From: Kitasatospora sp. MAA4
Lineage (GTDB): Bacteria > Actinomycetota > Actinomycetes > Streptomycetales > Streptomycetaceae
Reading direction: 5' to 3'
Length of the DNA stretch: 64,000 nt
Assembly (NCBI RefSeq): GCF_029893355.1
Contig: NZ_JARZAI010000002.1
Location: 62,001 to 126,000, forward strand
The translations under genes were made by a program, and so were the position numbers. Of the stretch, positions 13,266-22,762 are shown piece by piece; position 1 is the stretch's first letter, and the number at the start of each line of letters is the position of its first letter. The notes beneath the pieces are model-generated. The model ran no database searches. It saw only the letters and a list, made by a program, of their open reading frames with translations, and was not told the origin of the DNA.

Positions 13266-15347
13266 ATGAGCACCGACGACCCCACTGCCGGCGGGCCTCC
13301 CGAGCAGCTCGCGCTCATCCGGGAGACGGTGCGCAAGGCCAAGCCCCGGACGTGGCGGGGTGCGCAGCGGGCGGCCGAGCTGCCAGTGGCGCGGGTGGTG
13401 GTCGACAAGGGCCTGCTGCACCTCGACCAGTTCTTCGACTACGCCGTGCCGGCCACGATGGCCGAGGACGCCCAGCCCGGCACCCGGGTCCGGGTCCGGT
13501 TCGGCGCGCGGGTGGTGGCCGGCCGCCGCGAGGGCGGCGAGCTGCACGACGGCTTCGTGGTCGAGCGCCTGGCCGCCAGCGACTACGCCGGGCCGCTCGC
13601 CCCGCTGGCCCAGGTGCTCTCGCCCGAGCAGGTCCTGACGCCCGCTCTGCTGCGGCTCAGCCGCAAGGTCGCCGACCGCTACGCGGGCACGCTCGCCGAC
13701 GTGCTCCAGCTCGCCGTGCCGCCCCGGCACGCCAAGGCCGAGGCCGAGCCCTCACCCGAGCCGCTGGCGCCCCCCGCCGCGCTGCCGCCGGGCAGTTGGA
13801 GCCGCTACCCGCACGGGCCCGAGTTCCTCGCCTCGCTCGCCGCCGGCCACGCCCCGCGCGCGGTCTGGACGGCGCTGCCCGGGCCCGACTGGCCGGGTGA
13901 GATCGCGCTCGCCGTCGCCAACACGCTGGCCGCCGGGCGCGGCGCCGTGGTCGTCCTGCCGGACGGGCGCGCGGTGGCCCGGGTGGACGAGGCGCTGACC
14001 GCGCTGCTCGGCCCCGGTCGGCACGCCACGCTGACCGCCGACCTCGGCCCCAAGGAGCGCTACCGGCGCTGGCTGACCGTCAGCCGCGGCTCGGTGCGTG
14101 CCGCGATCGGCACCCGGGCCACCATGTTCGCGCCGGTGCGCGACCTCGGCCTGGTGGTGGTCTGGTCGGACGGTGACAGTAGCCACAGCGACCCGCGCGC
14201 CCCGCATCCGCACGTGCGCGAGGTGGCGCTGCTGCGGGCGGCCGAGGAGGGCGCCGCGGTGCTGCTCGGCGGCCTCGCGACGACCGTGGAGGGCGCGCAG
14301 CTGCTGCGCACCGGCTGGGCCCGGCCGCTGGCGGCCGACCGGGCGGCGGTGCGCGAGGCCGCGCCCCGGGTCCGTACCGTCGGCGACGGCGACCAGGCGC
14401 GGGACGCCGCCGCGCAGGCCGCCCGGCTGCCGTCGGTCGCCTGGCAGGTGGCCCGCGAGGCGCTGCGCAGCGGTCCGGTGCTGGTCCAGGTGCCGCGGCG
14501 CGGGTACGTGCCGCGGCTGGCCTGCGACCGCTGCCGGACTCCGGCCCGCTGCCGGCACTGCGTCGGCCCGCTGGAGGCCACCGCGGCGGGGCGCGCGCTG
14601 TGCTGCTCCTGGTGCGGAGTGGAGGAGGCGGACTGGCACTGCGCCGAGTGCGGATCGTTCCGGCTGCGGGCGCAGGTGGTGGGCGCCCGGCGGACGGCGG
14701 AGGAGCTGGGCAAGGCGTTCCCGCAGACCCCGGTGCGCACCTCGGGGCGGGACGCGGTGCTGGCCACCGTCGGCCCGGAGCCCGCGCTGGTGATCTGCAC
14801 GCCCGGCGCCGAACCGGTGGCCGAGGGCGGTTATGCCGCGGCCCTGCTGCTGGACGGCTGGGCCCTGCTCGGCCGTCCCGACCTGCGGGCCGGCGAGGAG
14901 GCGCTGCGGCTCTGGCTGGCGGCGGCCGCGCTGGTCCGGCCGGCCGGTGCGGGGGGTGTGGTGGTGGTCGTGGCGGAGCCGACGGCGCGGCCGGTGCAGG
15001 CGCTGGTCCGCTGGGACCCGGCCGGCCACGCGGCCGTCGAGCTGGAGGAGCGGGCCCAGCTGCACTTCCCACCGGTCTCCCGGATGGCCTCGGTGGCCGG
15101 GTCGCCGAGCGCGGTCGCCGATCTGCTGGCGCTCACCCGGCTGCCGGAGGGGACCGACATCCTGGGCCCGATCCCGCTCCCCGCCCCGGGGGGACGCGGC
15201 GAGGAGCAGGAGCGTGCGCTGCTGCGGGTGAACCCCGGTCAGGGCGGCGCGCTGGCCGCTGCACTGAAGGCGGCGCAGATCGCCCGGGTGGCGCTGCGCA
15301 CACCCGATCCGGTCAAGGTCAGGATCGACCCGATCGACATCGGCTGA
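13266..15347 (+). CDS. priA: Primosomal protein N' (PriA-like), helicase motifs degenerate
   Basis: Replication-restart protein of the PriA family, 693 residues. The N-terminal DNA-binding region (VARVVVDKGLLHLDQFFDYA) and the central zinc-binding cysteines (CDRCRTPARCRHC, then CSWCGVEEADWHCAECG) are present. Where PriA should have a Walker A GxTGSGKT the sequence reads ALAVANTLAAGRGAVVVLPD, and no DEEH box is visible (WSDGDSSHSDP). This is the known actinobacterial form, thought to lack helicase activity and to act as an assembly or structural factor. Start ATG 13266. Confidence 0.92.
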   Translation: MSTDDPTAGGPPEQLALIRETVRKAKPRTWRGAQRAAELPVARVVVDKGLLHLDQFFDYAVPATMAEDAQPGTRVRVRFGARVVAGRREGGELHDGFVVERLAASDYAGPLAPLAQVLSPEQVLTPALLRLSRKVADRYAGTLADVLQLAVPPRHAKAEAEPSPEPLAPPAALPPGSWSRYPHGPEFLASLAAGHAPRAVWTALPGPDWPGEIALAVANTLAAGRGAVVVLPDGRAVARVDEALTALLGPGRHATLTADLGPKERYRRWLTVSRGSVRAAIGTRATMFAPVRDLGLVVVWSDGDSSHSDPRAPHPHVREVALLRAAEEGAAVLLGGLATTVEGAQLLRTGWARPLAADRAAVREAAPRVRTVGDGDQARDAAAQAARLPSVAWQVAREALRSGPVLVQVPRRGYVPRLACDRCRTPARCRHCVGPLEATAAGRALCCSWCGVEEADWHCAECGSFRLRAQVVGARRTAEELGKAFPQTPVRTSGRDAVLATVGPEPALVICTPGAEPVAEGGYAAALLLDGWALLGRPDLRAGEEALRLWLAAAALVRPAGAGGVVVVVAEPTARPVQALVRWDPAGHAAVELEERAQLHFPPVSRMASVAGSPSAVADLLALTRLPEGTDILGPIPLPAPGGRGEEQERALLRVNPGQGGALAAALKAAQIARVALRTPDPVKVRIDPIDIG

Positions 15348-15376
15348 CGGCCCTGGCGGGGGCGCTCCAACTGGAG

Positions 15377-15390
15377 CACTCCGCGGAGTG
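15377..15390. terminator. Palindrome between convergent priA and HTH gene
   Basis: CACTCCGCGGAGTG is a perfect 14-base palindrome in the 51-bp gap between two convergent genes, preceded by CTCCAACTGGAG. It is possibly a bidirectional terminator; there is no T-tract. Confidence 0.35.
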
Positions 15391-15398
15391 TGGGGCGC

Positions 15399-15965
15399 TC
15401 AGCGGCCCACGCGCGCCCCCGGGTGCTGCGGCATCCCGCCCTGCCGGGCCGCCGGTACGGCCCGGGCCAGCGGCATCGGGTTGGCGGCCGCCTCCTCGCG
15501 CAGCGCCGCCGGGGTGATCGGCGCCGACTCCTCCGAGAGGCAGTCGTCGCGCGGCCCGCCCGGGGCCGGGACCGTCGCGGTCAGCGGCGCGCCGGCCGCA
15601 CCCAGCAGCTCGGTCGCCGAGCGGCGCATGCCGTACCGCCGGTGCACCGCCTGCTTGGTGACCCCGAGGGCGGAGCCCACCGAGTCCCAGGAGAAGCCGA
15701 GCGCCCGGTCGAACTCGACGGCCGCGGCGACCAGGGTCTCCACGCTCTCGCGCAGCTCCTGGGCCAGGCGCACGGTCGGGGCCGGGGCCCGCCCGTAGAC
15801 CACGAAGCCGCCGGAGCTGCTGGGGCGCCGCGGCCGGTAGACGTTGCCCAGTTGGGCGGTGAGGGTGCGTAGGGCGTCGACCTGGCGGCGGACGCGTTCG
15901 ATGTCGCGCACCAGCAGGTGCAGGCTCGCCCGTGCCCGGGTGTCGTGGTTGATCTGCTCGGCCAT
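15399..15965 (-). CDS. HTH-containing hypothetical regulator
   Basis: The 188-residue protein starts at ATG 15965 with [18 protein letters not shown]. The first half is a charged helical segment ([22 protein letters not shown]). The middle carries a sigma-70 region 4-like helix-turn-helix ([20 protein letters not shown]), and the tail is Ala/Pro-rich and probably disordered. Such genes sit opposite def in streptomycetes; their targets are not known to me. An inverted repeat about 60 bp upstream could be its operator. Confidence 0.75.
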   Translation of the reverse strand: MAEQINHDTRARASLHLLVRDIERVRRQVDALRTLTAQLGNVYRPRRPSSSGGFVVYGRAPAPTVRLAQELRESVETLVAAAVEFDRALGFSWDSVGSALGVTKQAVHRRYGMRRSATELLGAAGAPLTATVPAPGGPRDDCLSEESAPITPAALREEAAANPMPLARAVPAARQGGMPQHPGARVGR

Positions 15966-16025
15966 CGTGCTCAGGCCACCTTCCGTGCAAGTGAATGGGG
16001 CCTCGCGCCGGCCCGGTGAACTCAC

Positions 16026-16043
16026 GGTCAATCTCACTTGACC
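16026..16043. promoter_or_regulatory. Inverted repeat between HTH gene and def
   Basis: GGTCAA (16026-16031) and TTGACC (16038-16043) form a perfect 6-base inverted repeat with a 6-base spacer in the divergent intergenic region. Possible operator; no direct support. Confidence 0.3.
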
Positions 16044-16199
16044 AACGCCGAAGCAGGGTCCGGGGTCACGCGTCACACCGATCCGGGATATGCCAGATCT
16101 GTCGACCGGACCGCTCGGAGCACCGCATAGACTGGTGTGCTGCCGTTGAAAGCCATCGAGAAACCCCAGCAGTCGACCCCCGACGAGGAGCCCGCCACC

Positions 16200-16745
16200 G
16201 TGCCGATCCAGCCGATCCGGATCTTCGGCGACCCGGTCCTGCGTGCCACGGCACAACCGGTCACCACCTTCGACAAGGAACTGCGCACCCTGGTCAAGGA
16301 CTTGACCGAGACCATGCTGGACGCCCCCGGTGCAGGCCTGGCCGCGCCCCAACTCGGCGTCTCGCTGCGGGTGTTCACCTACCACGTGGACGGCGTGATC
16401 GGGCACCTGATCAACCCCGACCTCTCGCTCACCGAGGAGGAGCAGGACGGCCCCGAGGGCTGCCTCTCGCTGCCCGGGCTGCGCTTCGACACCAAGCGCG
16501 CGTACGGGGTGGTGGCCCGCGGCTTCAACCAGTACGGCGACGCGGTGACCATCGAGGGCACCGAGCTGCTGGCCCGCTGCATCCAGCACGAGACCGACCA
16601 CCTGGACGGGATCATCTTCATCGACCGGCTGGACCGCGAGCTGCGCAAGGAGGCGCTGCGGGCGATCCGCGAGGCCGACTGGGGCAGCGGTCCGGTCCCC
16701 GAGGTGCGGATATCGCCGCACAGCACCTTCGGCTCGGTCCGCTGA
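16200..16745 (+). CDS. def: Peptide deformylase
   Basis: Def removes the N-formyl group from nascent proteins, using a metal bound by Cys and two His. All three motifs are intact: [19 protein letters not shown] and [11 protein letters not shown] 16200 is chosen (GAGGAG 10 bases upstream), giving 181 residues; an in-frame GTG at 16137 would add 21 residues. It precedes fmt, whose product adds the formyl group that Def removes. Confidence 0.94.
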   Translation: MPIQPIRIFGDPVLRATAQPVTTFDKELRTLVKDLTETMLDAPGAGLAAPQLGVSLRVFTYHVDGVIGHLINPDLSLTEEEQDGPEGCLSLPGLRFDTKRAYGVVARGFNQYGDAVTIEGTELLARCIQHETDHLDGIIFIDRLDRELRKEALRAIREADWGSGPVPEVRISPHSTFGSVR

Positions 16746-16786
16746 AGATCCTCGACTCCCCTCCACTTTCTTGAAAGGCCCGTGAC

Positions 16787-17722
16787 TTGCGTCTCGTCTT
16801 CGCCGGAACCCCCGAGGTCGCCGTCCCCGCCCTGGAGGCGCTGCTCGCCTCCGACCAGCACGAGGTGGTCGCCGTGGTGACCCGCCCCGACGCACCCGCC
16901 GGGCGCGGCCGCAAGCTGGTGGCCAGCCCGGTGGGGCAGCGTGCGCAGGAGGCCGGGATCGAGGTCCTCAAGCCCGCGAAGCCGAGCGAACCGGAGTTCC
17001 TGGCCCGACTGACCGAGCTGGCCCCCGACTGCTGCCCGGTGGTCGCCTACGGCGCGCTGCTGCGCGAGCCGGCCCTGGAGATCCCGCGGCACGGCTGGGT
17101 CAACCTGCACTTCTCGCTGCTGCCGGCCTGGCGCGGCGCCGCCCCGGTGCAGCACGCGGTGCTGGCCGGCGACGAGGTGACCGGCGCCTCCACCTTCCGG
17201 ATCGAGCGGGGCCTGGACTCCGGTCCGGTCTTCGGCATCCTGACCGAGGAGATCCGGCCCACCGACACCAGCGGCGAGCTGCTCACCCGCCTCTCGCACG
17301 CCGGTGCCCGGCTGCTGACCGCGACCATGGACGGCATCGCCGAGGGCGTCCTGCAGGCCGTCCCGCAGCCCACCGAGGGGATCACCCTCGCCCCCAAGAT
17401 CAACGTCGAGGACGCCCGGATCGACTGGACGCACCCGGCCCTGCGGATCGACCGCCTGGTGCGCGGCTGCGCCCCGGCGCCCGGCGCCTGGACCACCTTC
17501 CGCGGCGAGCGGCTCAAGCTCTCCGGCCCGGTGAAGCTGCTGACCGACAGCAGCGAGCTGCCCCCCGGCGAGCTCGCGGTGAGCAAGAACAGCGTCCGGG
17601 TCGGCACCGGGAGCCACGAGATCGAGCTGGGCGAGGTCCAGCCGCAGGGCAAGAAGCCGATGCGGGCGGCAGACTGGGCGCGTGGGGTCCGGATCGAGAG
17701 CGGGGAACTGCTCGGCGTCTGA
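16787..17722 (+). CDS. fmt: Methionyl-tRNA formyltransferase
   Basis: Fmt transfers a formyl group from 10-formyl-tetrahydrofolate to initiator Met-tRNA. The TTG start (16787) follows GAAAGG and gives [16 protein letters not shown]. The catalytic region [20 protein letters not shown] with GDEVTGAS holds the Asn/His/Asp set. The 311-residue length is normal, with the C-terminal OB-like domain present. It lies in the usual def-fmt-rsmB order. Confidence 0.96.
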   Translation: MRLVFAGTPEVAVPALEALLASDQHEVVAVVTRPDAPAGRGRKLVASPVGQRAQEAGIEVLKPAKPSEPEFLARLTELAPDCCPVVAYGALLREPALEIPRHGWVNLHFSLLPAWRGAAPVQHAVLAGDEVTGASTFRIERGLDSGPVFGILTEEIRPTDTSGELLTRLSHAGARLLTATMDGIAEGVLQAVPQPTEGITLAPKINVEDARIDWTHPALRIDRLVRGCAPAPGAWTTFRGERLKLSGPVKLLTDSSELPPGELAVSKNSVRVGTGSHEIELGEVQPQGKKPMRAADWARGVRIESGELLGV

Positions 17723-17776
17723 CCGCTTGTTTGAACCCCTGTTTCCCGATAACTCCGTAGCACCTTGAGGTTTCCC

Positions 17777-19213
17777 GTGAGCACCCCCGCCGCCAGCGCC
17801 AAGCGCCCCCCGCGTCCGCACCGCCGTCCCAAGAAGGACCCGGCGCGCCTGGTCGCGTTCAAGGCCCTGCGGGCCGTCGACGAGCGCGACGCCTACGCCA
17901 ACCTGATCCTGCCCTCGCTGCTGCGCGAGGCCGAGCAGAAGGGCATGGACCGCCGCGACGCGGCCCTGGCCACCGAGCTCGTCTACGGGACGCTGCGCCT
18001 TCAGGGCAGCTACGACGCGATCATCGCCGCCTGCATCGACCGGCCGCTGCGCGAGGTCGACCCGCCGGTGCTCGACGTGCTGTCGCTGGGTGCGCACCAG
18101 CTGCTCGCCACCCGGATCCCCAGCCACGCGGCGGTCTCGGCCACCGTCGAGCTGGCCCGGGCGGTGCTCGGCGACGGGAAGGCGAAGTTCGTCAACGCCG
18201 TGCTGCGCCGGATCAGCGCCAAGGACCTGGACGCCTGGATCGCCCAGGTCGCCCCGCCCTTCGAGAAGGACGCCGAGGACCACCTCGCCGTCGTCCACTC
18301 GCACCCGCGCTGGGTGGTCTCCTCGCTCTGGGACTCGCTCGGCCGCTGGCAGCCCGACGCCTGCGGGCGCGCGGACATCGAGGAACTGCTGCGCGCCGAC
18401 AACGAGCGCCCCGAGGTCACCCTGGTGGCCCGGCCCGGTCGCGCCACCGCCGCCGAGCTCGCCGAGGCGCTGCCGGAGAGCGAGCCCGGCCGCTGGTCGC
18501 CGTACGCGGTGCGGCTCGCCGAGGGCGGCGACCCGGGCGAGCTGGACGTCATCAAGGAGAACCGGGTCGGCGTCCAGGACGAGGGCAGCCAGCTGGTCGC
18601 CCTCGCGCTGGCGGCGGCGCCGATCGAGGGCTCCGACCGGCTCTGGCTGGACGGCTGCGCGGGCCCCGGCGGCAAGGCCGCGCTGCTCGGCGCGCTGGCC
18701 GCCGAGCGCGGCGCGGCCCTGGTGGCCTCCGAGAAGCAGCCGCACCGCGCCCGACTGGTGGCGCGCGCCCTGGACGGCAACCCCGGTCCGTACACGGTGA
18801 TCGCCGCCGACGGCACCCGGCCGGCCTGGCGGCCGGGCAGCTTCGACCGGGCGCTGGTGGACGTCCCGTGCTCGGGCCTCGGCGCGCTGCGCCGTCGCCC
18901 GGAGGCGCGTTGGCGGCGCCGGCCCGAGGACATCGCGGGCTTCGGCCAGCTCCAGCGCGACCTGCTGCGCTCGGCGATCGACTCGGTGCGGGTCGGCGGG
19001 GTGATCGGCTACGCGACCTGCTCGCCGCACCTGGCCGAGACCCGCGCGGTGGTGGACGACGTGCTGCGCGGCGAGGTGGGTCTGGAGTGGATCGACGCCC
19101 GGCCGCTGCTGCCCGGTGTCCCCGCGCTCGGCGCGGGGCCGGACGTGCAGCTCTGGCCGCACCTGCACAGCACCGACGCGATGTACCTCGCGCTGCTGCG
19201 CCGCACGTCCTGA
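17777..19213 (+). CDS. rsmB: 16S rRNA m5C967 methyltransferase
   Basis: RsmB methylates cytosine 967 of 16S rRNA using SAM. The 478-residue protein has an N-terminal NusB-like RNA-binding domain (ARLVAFKALRAVDERDAYA), then a Rossmann methyltransferase domain with LDGCAGPGGKAALLG, the proline-cysteine motif DVPCSGLGALRRRPEARW and the catalytic TCS in GYATCSPHLAET. GTG 17777 follows TTGAGG. The basic N-terminal tail (PPRPHRRPKKDP) is common in actinobacteria. Confidence 0.94.
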   Translation: MSTPAASAKRPPRPHRRPKKDPARLVAFKALRAVDERDAYANLILPSLLREAEQKGMDRRDAALATELVYGTLRLQGSYDAIIAACIDRPLREVDPPVLDVLSLGAHQLLATRIPSHAAVSATVELARAVLGDGKAKFVNAVLRRISAKDLDAWIAQVAPPFEKDAEDHLAVVHSHPRWVVSSLWDSLGRWQPDACGRADIEELLRADNERPEVTLVARPGRATAAELAEALPESEPGRWSPYAVRLAEGGDPGELDVIKENRVGVQDEGSQLVALALAAAPIEGSDRLWLDGCAGPGGKAALLGALAAERGAALVASEKQPHRARLVARALDGNPGPYTVIAADGTRPAWRPGSFDRALVDVPCSGLGALRRRPEARWRRRPEDIAGFGQLQRDLLRSAIDSVRVGGVIGYATCSPHLAETRAVVDDVLRGEVGLEWIDARPLLPGVPALGAGPDVQLWPHLHSTDAMYLALLRRTS

Positions 19214-19243
19214 TCGGCTGAGCGGGCCCGCAGACCCCGGTGG

Positions 19244-19262
19244 TGGTGGCAGACTGCCACCA
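19244..19262 (+). promoter_or_regulatory. Hairpin abutting the nucleotidyltransferase start codon
   Basis: TGGTGGCA (19244-19251) and TGCCACCA (19255-19262) pair perfectly around a 3-base loop. The last base is the A of the ATG, and the arm includes the only GGTGG available as an RBS, so translation could be throttled. Confidence 0.4.
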
Positions 19263-20041
19263 TGGGGGACGTGCGGGACGAGGAGACCGAGCAGCTGATC
19301 CGGCGCTTCGTCGACGAACTGGTCGATGTGGCACCCGTGTCGGCGGTCTGGGCGCACGGGTCGCTGGCGCTGGGGGACTACCGGCAGGGCCGCAGTGATC
19401 TCGACATGCTCGCGGTGGTCGAGTCGGCGCCGGACGAGCGCCTGCGGGCTGCCCTGTGCACGATGCACCGGGCCCTGCAGGCCGAACTGCCGCTCGCGGC
19501 CCGGCTGAACTGCTCGTACCTGGTGCGCGACGAGCTGGCCGACCCCGAGCGCCGTCACCTCACCTGGGCCCACCAGGACCTGCTGGAGCGCCCGGTGACG
19601 CCGGTGACCCGGCGCGAACTGCTGCTGGGCGGGCGGACGTTGCACGGTGAGCACGCTGAGGCGATGGTGCCGCCGGTGAGCGACCAGGTGCTCGCCGAGT
19701 TCATCCGCACCGACCTGCGGGAGTACTGGCTGCCGGCCACCGAGGCCTGGCGCCGTTGGCTGGACGACGTCTGGGTGGACGTGGGTCTGCTCACGCTGGC
19801 CCGCGGTACCACGACGCTGCGCGACGGGCGGCTGCTGACGAAGGGTCAGGCCATCCCGTTGCTGGGGGAGTTGGGTGTCTCCGCCTGGCTGGTGCGGGAC
19901 ATCCACGAGCGCCGCTACGGGAAGCCCGAGCGGCTCGGCTGGGGCAGCCGGCGGCGGCGCGCGGTGGAGACCCGCCGGGTGATGCGGGCCGGGATCGCCG
20001 CGGCGCTGGGCCAGGGGGTCAGTGCGGGTCGAGCGGGCTGA
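19262..20041 (+). CDS. MNT-type nucleotidyltransferase (aminoglycoside adenylyltransferase-like)
   Basis: The 259-residue protein has the polymerase-beta type nucleotidyltransferase motif HGSLALGDYRQGRSDLDMLA (GS and DxD residues), followed by an all-helical C-terminal domain of the kind seen in streptomycin/spectinomycin adenylyltransferases. It may adenylylate a small molecule; the substrate cannot be read from the sequence. Its 3' end overlaps the convergent TetR gene by 23 bp. A hairpin reaches into the start codon. Confidence 0.8.
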   Translation: MGDVRDEETEQLIRRFVDELVDVAPVSAVWAHGSLALGDYRQGRSDLDMLAVVESAPDERLRAALCTMHRALQAELPLAARLNCSYLVRDELADPERRHLTWAHQDLLERPVTPVTRRELLLGGRTLHGEHAEAMVPPVSDQVLAEFIRTDLREYWLPATEAWRRWLDDVWVDVGLLTLARGTTTLRDGRLLTKGQAIPLLGELGVSAWLVRDIHERRYGKPERLGWGSRRRRAVETRRVMRAGIAAALGQGVSAGRAG

Positions 20042-20747
20042 GCATCGCCGTGAGGACCCGGCAGAGCGAGCGCTCGAAGACGCTGTCCGGGTCGGCCGGG
20101 GCGCCGCCGGAGGACAACGCCGCGGCCAGTTGCGGATACTGGCCGGTCATCACGGCCTGGACCATGTACTCGACCAGCTCGCGCTGCCCCTGTTCGCGAT
20201 CCTGCCCGGGGGAGAGGCCGCCGCGCTCCCACTCGGCGAACTGGCAGACGAAGCCGTTCAGGAGGGACATCACCTCCAGCTTCGTCCCGCTGTCGAACGG
20301 CACGGGGTCCATCACGGCGAGGTAGTACTCGGCGAAGCGCAGGCCGTTCGGTCCCAGTGAGGGGCGGGTGACCACGACGGTCGCCGCCCACGGGTGGCGC
20401 CGCATGATGGCGAGCTGCTGGTGTGCCAACTCCCGTAGGTCGGCCCGGACATCGCCGGACGGCCGGTCCGGGAACCGGTACTCGCCGGTCACCGCGTCCA
20501 CCATCAGGTCGAAGAGGTGTTCCTTCTTCGGGACGTAGTTGTAGAGCGACATCGTCCCGGCGCCGAGCTCGGCGGCGATCCGGCGCATCGAGACGGCGCT
20601 CAGGCCCTCGGCGTCGGCCAGCGCGACCGCGGCGGCGGCGATCGAGGCGCGGCTGTGCGCGGGTCGCGGCCCGCGTCCGGTGCGTTCGGGGCGCAGCCAG
20701 ATCAGCTCGGGAGTGCTGGCGCTGGACGGGGTCTTGCTGGACGGCAC
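20019..20747 (-). CDS. TetR-family repressor of the adjacent ABC exporter
   Basis: The 242-residue TetR regulator has an N-terminal HTH (AVSMRRIAAELGAGTMSLYNYV) and a variable ligand-binding domain (TetR_C type, FAEYYLAVMDP). It is divergent from a drug-type ABC exporter. Two GTACG-rich palindromes in the shared 104-bp intergenic region are probable operators, fitting a ligand-relieved repressor of the exporter and of itself. The inducer is unknown. Confidence 0.9.
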   Translation of the reverse strand: MPSSKTPSSASTPELIWLRPERTGRGPRPAHSRASIAAAAVALADAEGLSAVSMRRIAAELGAGTMSLYNYVPKKEHLFDLMVDAVTGEYRFPDRPSGDVRADLRELAHQQLAIMRRHPWAATVVVTRPSLGPNGLRFAEYYLAVMDPVPFDSGTKLEVMSLLNGFVCQFAEWERGGLSPGQDREQGQRELVEYMVQAVMTGQYPQLAAALSSGGAPADPDSVFERSLCRVLTAMLSPLDPH

Positions 20748-20776
20748 GGAAGATCACCTCGGAACCCATCTTAGCA

Positions 20777-20832
20777 ACGTACGCCGTACGTAGTACGCTG
20801 CTGCACAGCACGCCTTTACGTACGGCGTACCT
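20777..20832. promoter_or_regulatory. Paired TetR operators
   Basis: ACGTACGCCGTACGT (20777-20791) is a perfect 7+1+7 palindrome. ACGTACGGCGTACCT (20818-20832) is a second copy with one mismatch. Centres are 41 bp apart, about four helical turns, between the divergent TetR and ABC genes. Confidence 0.65.
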
Positions 20833-20851
20833 AGAAGGGGAGGGCCCTGCC

Positions 20852-21814
20852 ATGTCCCGCACAGCCCGAGAACAACTCGCGGTATCCGCCCATGGATTGG
20901 GCAAGCGATTCGGCAGGACCGTGGCGCTGGACGGCCTGGATCTGGCCGTCCCGGCCGGCACGGTCTACGGCCTGCTCGGCCCGAACGGCGCCGGCAAGAC
21001 CACCGCCGTCCGGCTGCTCGCGACGCTGACCACCCCCGACGCCGGGTCGGCGCGGGTGGCCGGCTTCGACGTGGCCGAGCAGCCCGAGCAGGTGCGCCGC
21101 AGCATCGGGTTCGCCGGGCAGCACGCCGCCGTGGACGAGGGCATCACCGGACGCGAGAACCTCGTCCTGGTCGGCCGCTTCCACCATCTCGGCGCCCGCG
21201 AGGCCCGGCTGCGCGCGGACGCCCTGCTGGAGCGCTTCGGCCTCGCCGCGGCCGCCGACCGCCTGGTGCGCGGTTACTCCGGCGGCATGCGGCGGCGCCT
21301 GGACCTGATCGCCTGCCTGATCACCCAGCCCCCGGTGCTCTTCCTGGACGAGCCCACCACCGGCCTCGACCCGCGCAGCCGGGGCGAGATCTGGGACGCC
21401 GTACGGGAGTTGACGTACGGCGGCAGCACCGTCCTGCTCACCACCCAGTACCTGGACGAGGCCGACCGGCTGGCCGATACCGTGATGGTCCTCGATCACG
21501 GGCGCACCATCGCCGAGGGACCCCCGGGCCGACTGAAGGCCGAGATCGGCACCCGGGTGCAGGTGGTCGTCGACGACGTCACCCAACTCCACGTCGCTGC
21601 AACGGTGCTGGCCGCCGTCACGGGCGGTGAGCCGATCAGCGACCGGGACAGCCGACAGGTCGAGACACTCTCCCTGCCGGGCCGCGAGGTGCTGCTGCCC
21701 GCGCTCGTGCGCGAACTCGACGCCGCCGGTGTCGCCGCCCGGGACGTCGCCCTGCGCACCCCGTCGCTGGACGACGTGTTCCTCGCCCTCACCGCCGAAA
21801 GGCAGGCCGCCTGA
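20852..21814 (+). CDS. ABC exporter ATP-binding protein (DrrA-like)
   Basis: The 320-residue ATPase of a daunorubicin-resistance type exporter has Walker A LLGPNGAGKTT, signature YSGGMRRRLDL, Walker B PPVLFLDEPTTGLD and a C-terminal extension typical of DrrA (ALRTPSLDDVFLALTAE). Start ATG 20852 has AGAAGGGGAGGG upstream. It is coupled to the permease by a TGATG overlap. It probably exports a drug-like compound and is controlled by the divergent TetR gene. Confidence 0.93.
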   Translation: MSRTAREQLAVSAHGLGKRFGRTVALDGLDLAVPAGTVYGLLGPNGAGKTTAVRLLATLTTPDAGSARVAGFDVAEQPEQVRRSIGFAGQHAAVDEGITGRENLVLVGRFHHLGAREARLRADALLERFGLAAAADRLVRGYSGGMRRRLDLIACLITQPPVLFLDEPTTGLDPRSRGEIWDAVRELTYGGSTVLLTTQYLDEADRLADTVMVLDHGRTIAEGPPGRLKAEIGTRVQVVVDDVTQLHVAATVLAAVTGGEPISDRDSRQVETLSLPGREVLLPALVRELDAAGVAARDVALRTPSLDDVFLALTAERQAA

Positions 21815-22659
21815 TGTCCGTCTCCACCCTCTCTCCCCGCCCTGCCGCCCCGGCTGATCGAAGCACCCCCGGCCCGCTGCGCCGCACCGCCCTGGACGCG
21901 GCCACCTCGGCGACCCGCGTCCTGCTGTACTACCGGCACTCGCCCGCCCTGCTCGCGGTCTCGCTCGCCGTTCCGGTGGTGATGGTGGTGCTCTTCGGCT
22001 ACGTCTTCGGCAGCGCGATGCAGGTCCCCGGCAGCGGCGACTACCGCGAGTTCCTGATGCCCGGGCTCTTCGCGATGGTGGCGATCAACGGCATCACCCC
22101 GACCATGGTCGGCGTCGCCCGCGATGTCGAACGGGGTGCCACCGACCGGCTGCGCTCGATGCCGGTCTCGCGCTTCGGCGTGCTGCTCGGCTCCGCGCTG
22201 GCCGACCTGGTGATCGGGGTGGCCGTGCTGGTCCCGCTGGTCGGCGTCGGGCTCGCGGTGGGCTGGCGGATGCGCAACGGCCTCGCCGACGCGCTGGCCG
22301 CGTTCGCGCTGCTGGTGCTCTTCCGGTTCGTGATGACCTGGCTGGGCACGTTCCTCGGGTTGGCCGCGGGCAGTGAGCAGATGGCCGGGCAGTTGGCGGT
22401 GCTGACCTTCCCGCCCGCCATCGTGACCAATGTGTTCGTGCCGACCGGCGGGATGCCGGGCTGGCTGCGGGTGATCGCCGACTGGAACCCGGCCAGCGCG
22501 GTGGTCGCGGCCTGCCGGCAGCTGTTCGGCAACCCGAGCGCCCCGGCCTCCGCCTGGCCGTTGCAGCATCCGGTGGTGGCCACGCTGCTCTGGAGCGCGG
22601 TGCTGCTCGCGGTGTTCGCGCCACTGGCCGCCCGGAAGTACTCGACGCACGGGCGATGA
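21814..22659 (+). CDS. ABC-2 type exporter permease (DrrB-like)
   Basis: This 281-residue integral membrane protein has about six predicted transmembrane segments (for example LLAVSLAVPVVMVVLFGYVF, LADLVIGVAVLVPLVGVGLA and a last one near ATLLWSAVLLAVFAPLA) and the conserved ABC-2 region between segments 2 and 3 (FLMPGLFAMVAINGI, ARDVERGATDRLRSMPVSR). It partners with the upstream ATPase. Confidence 0.92.
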   Translation: MSVSTLSPRPAAPADRSTPGPLRRTALDAATSATRVLLYYRHSPALLAVSLAVPVVMVVLFGYVFGSAMQVPGSGDYREFLMPGLFAMVAINGITPTMVGVARDVERGATDRLRSMPVSRFGVLLGSALADLVIGVAVLVPLVGVGLAVGWRMRNGLADALAAFALLVLFRFVMTWLGTFLGLAAGSEQMAGQLAVLTFPPAIVTNVFVPTGGMPGWLRVIADWNPASAVVAACRQLFGNPSAPASAWPLQHPVVATLLWSAVLLAVFAPLAARKYSTHGR

Positions 22660-22762
22660 ACCGTTGCTGGTGTTAGAGGCTGTTCCGGCGAACGGGCGGA
22701 TTGCCCGGCCCCGCGTGGCACGGCGCGCCCTCGGCGCCGTGCCGCCCGCCGATGATGGGCGG

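Noticed and set aside
16379-19906. Minus-strand 1175-codon frame across def-fmt-rsmB
   Set aside because: Antisense to three well-supported genes and compositionally biased.
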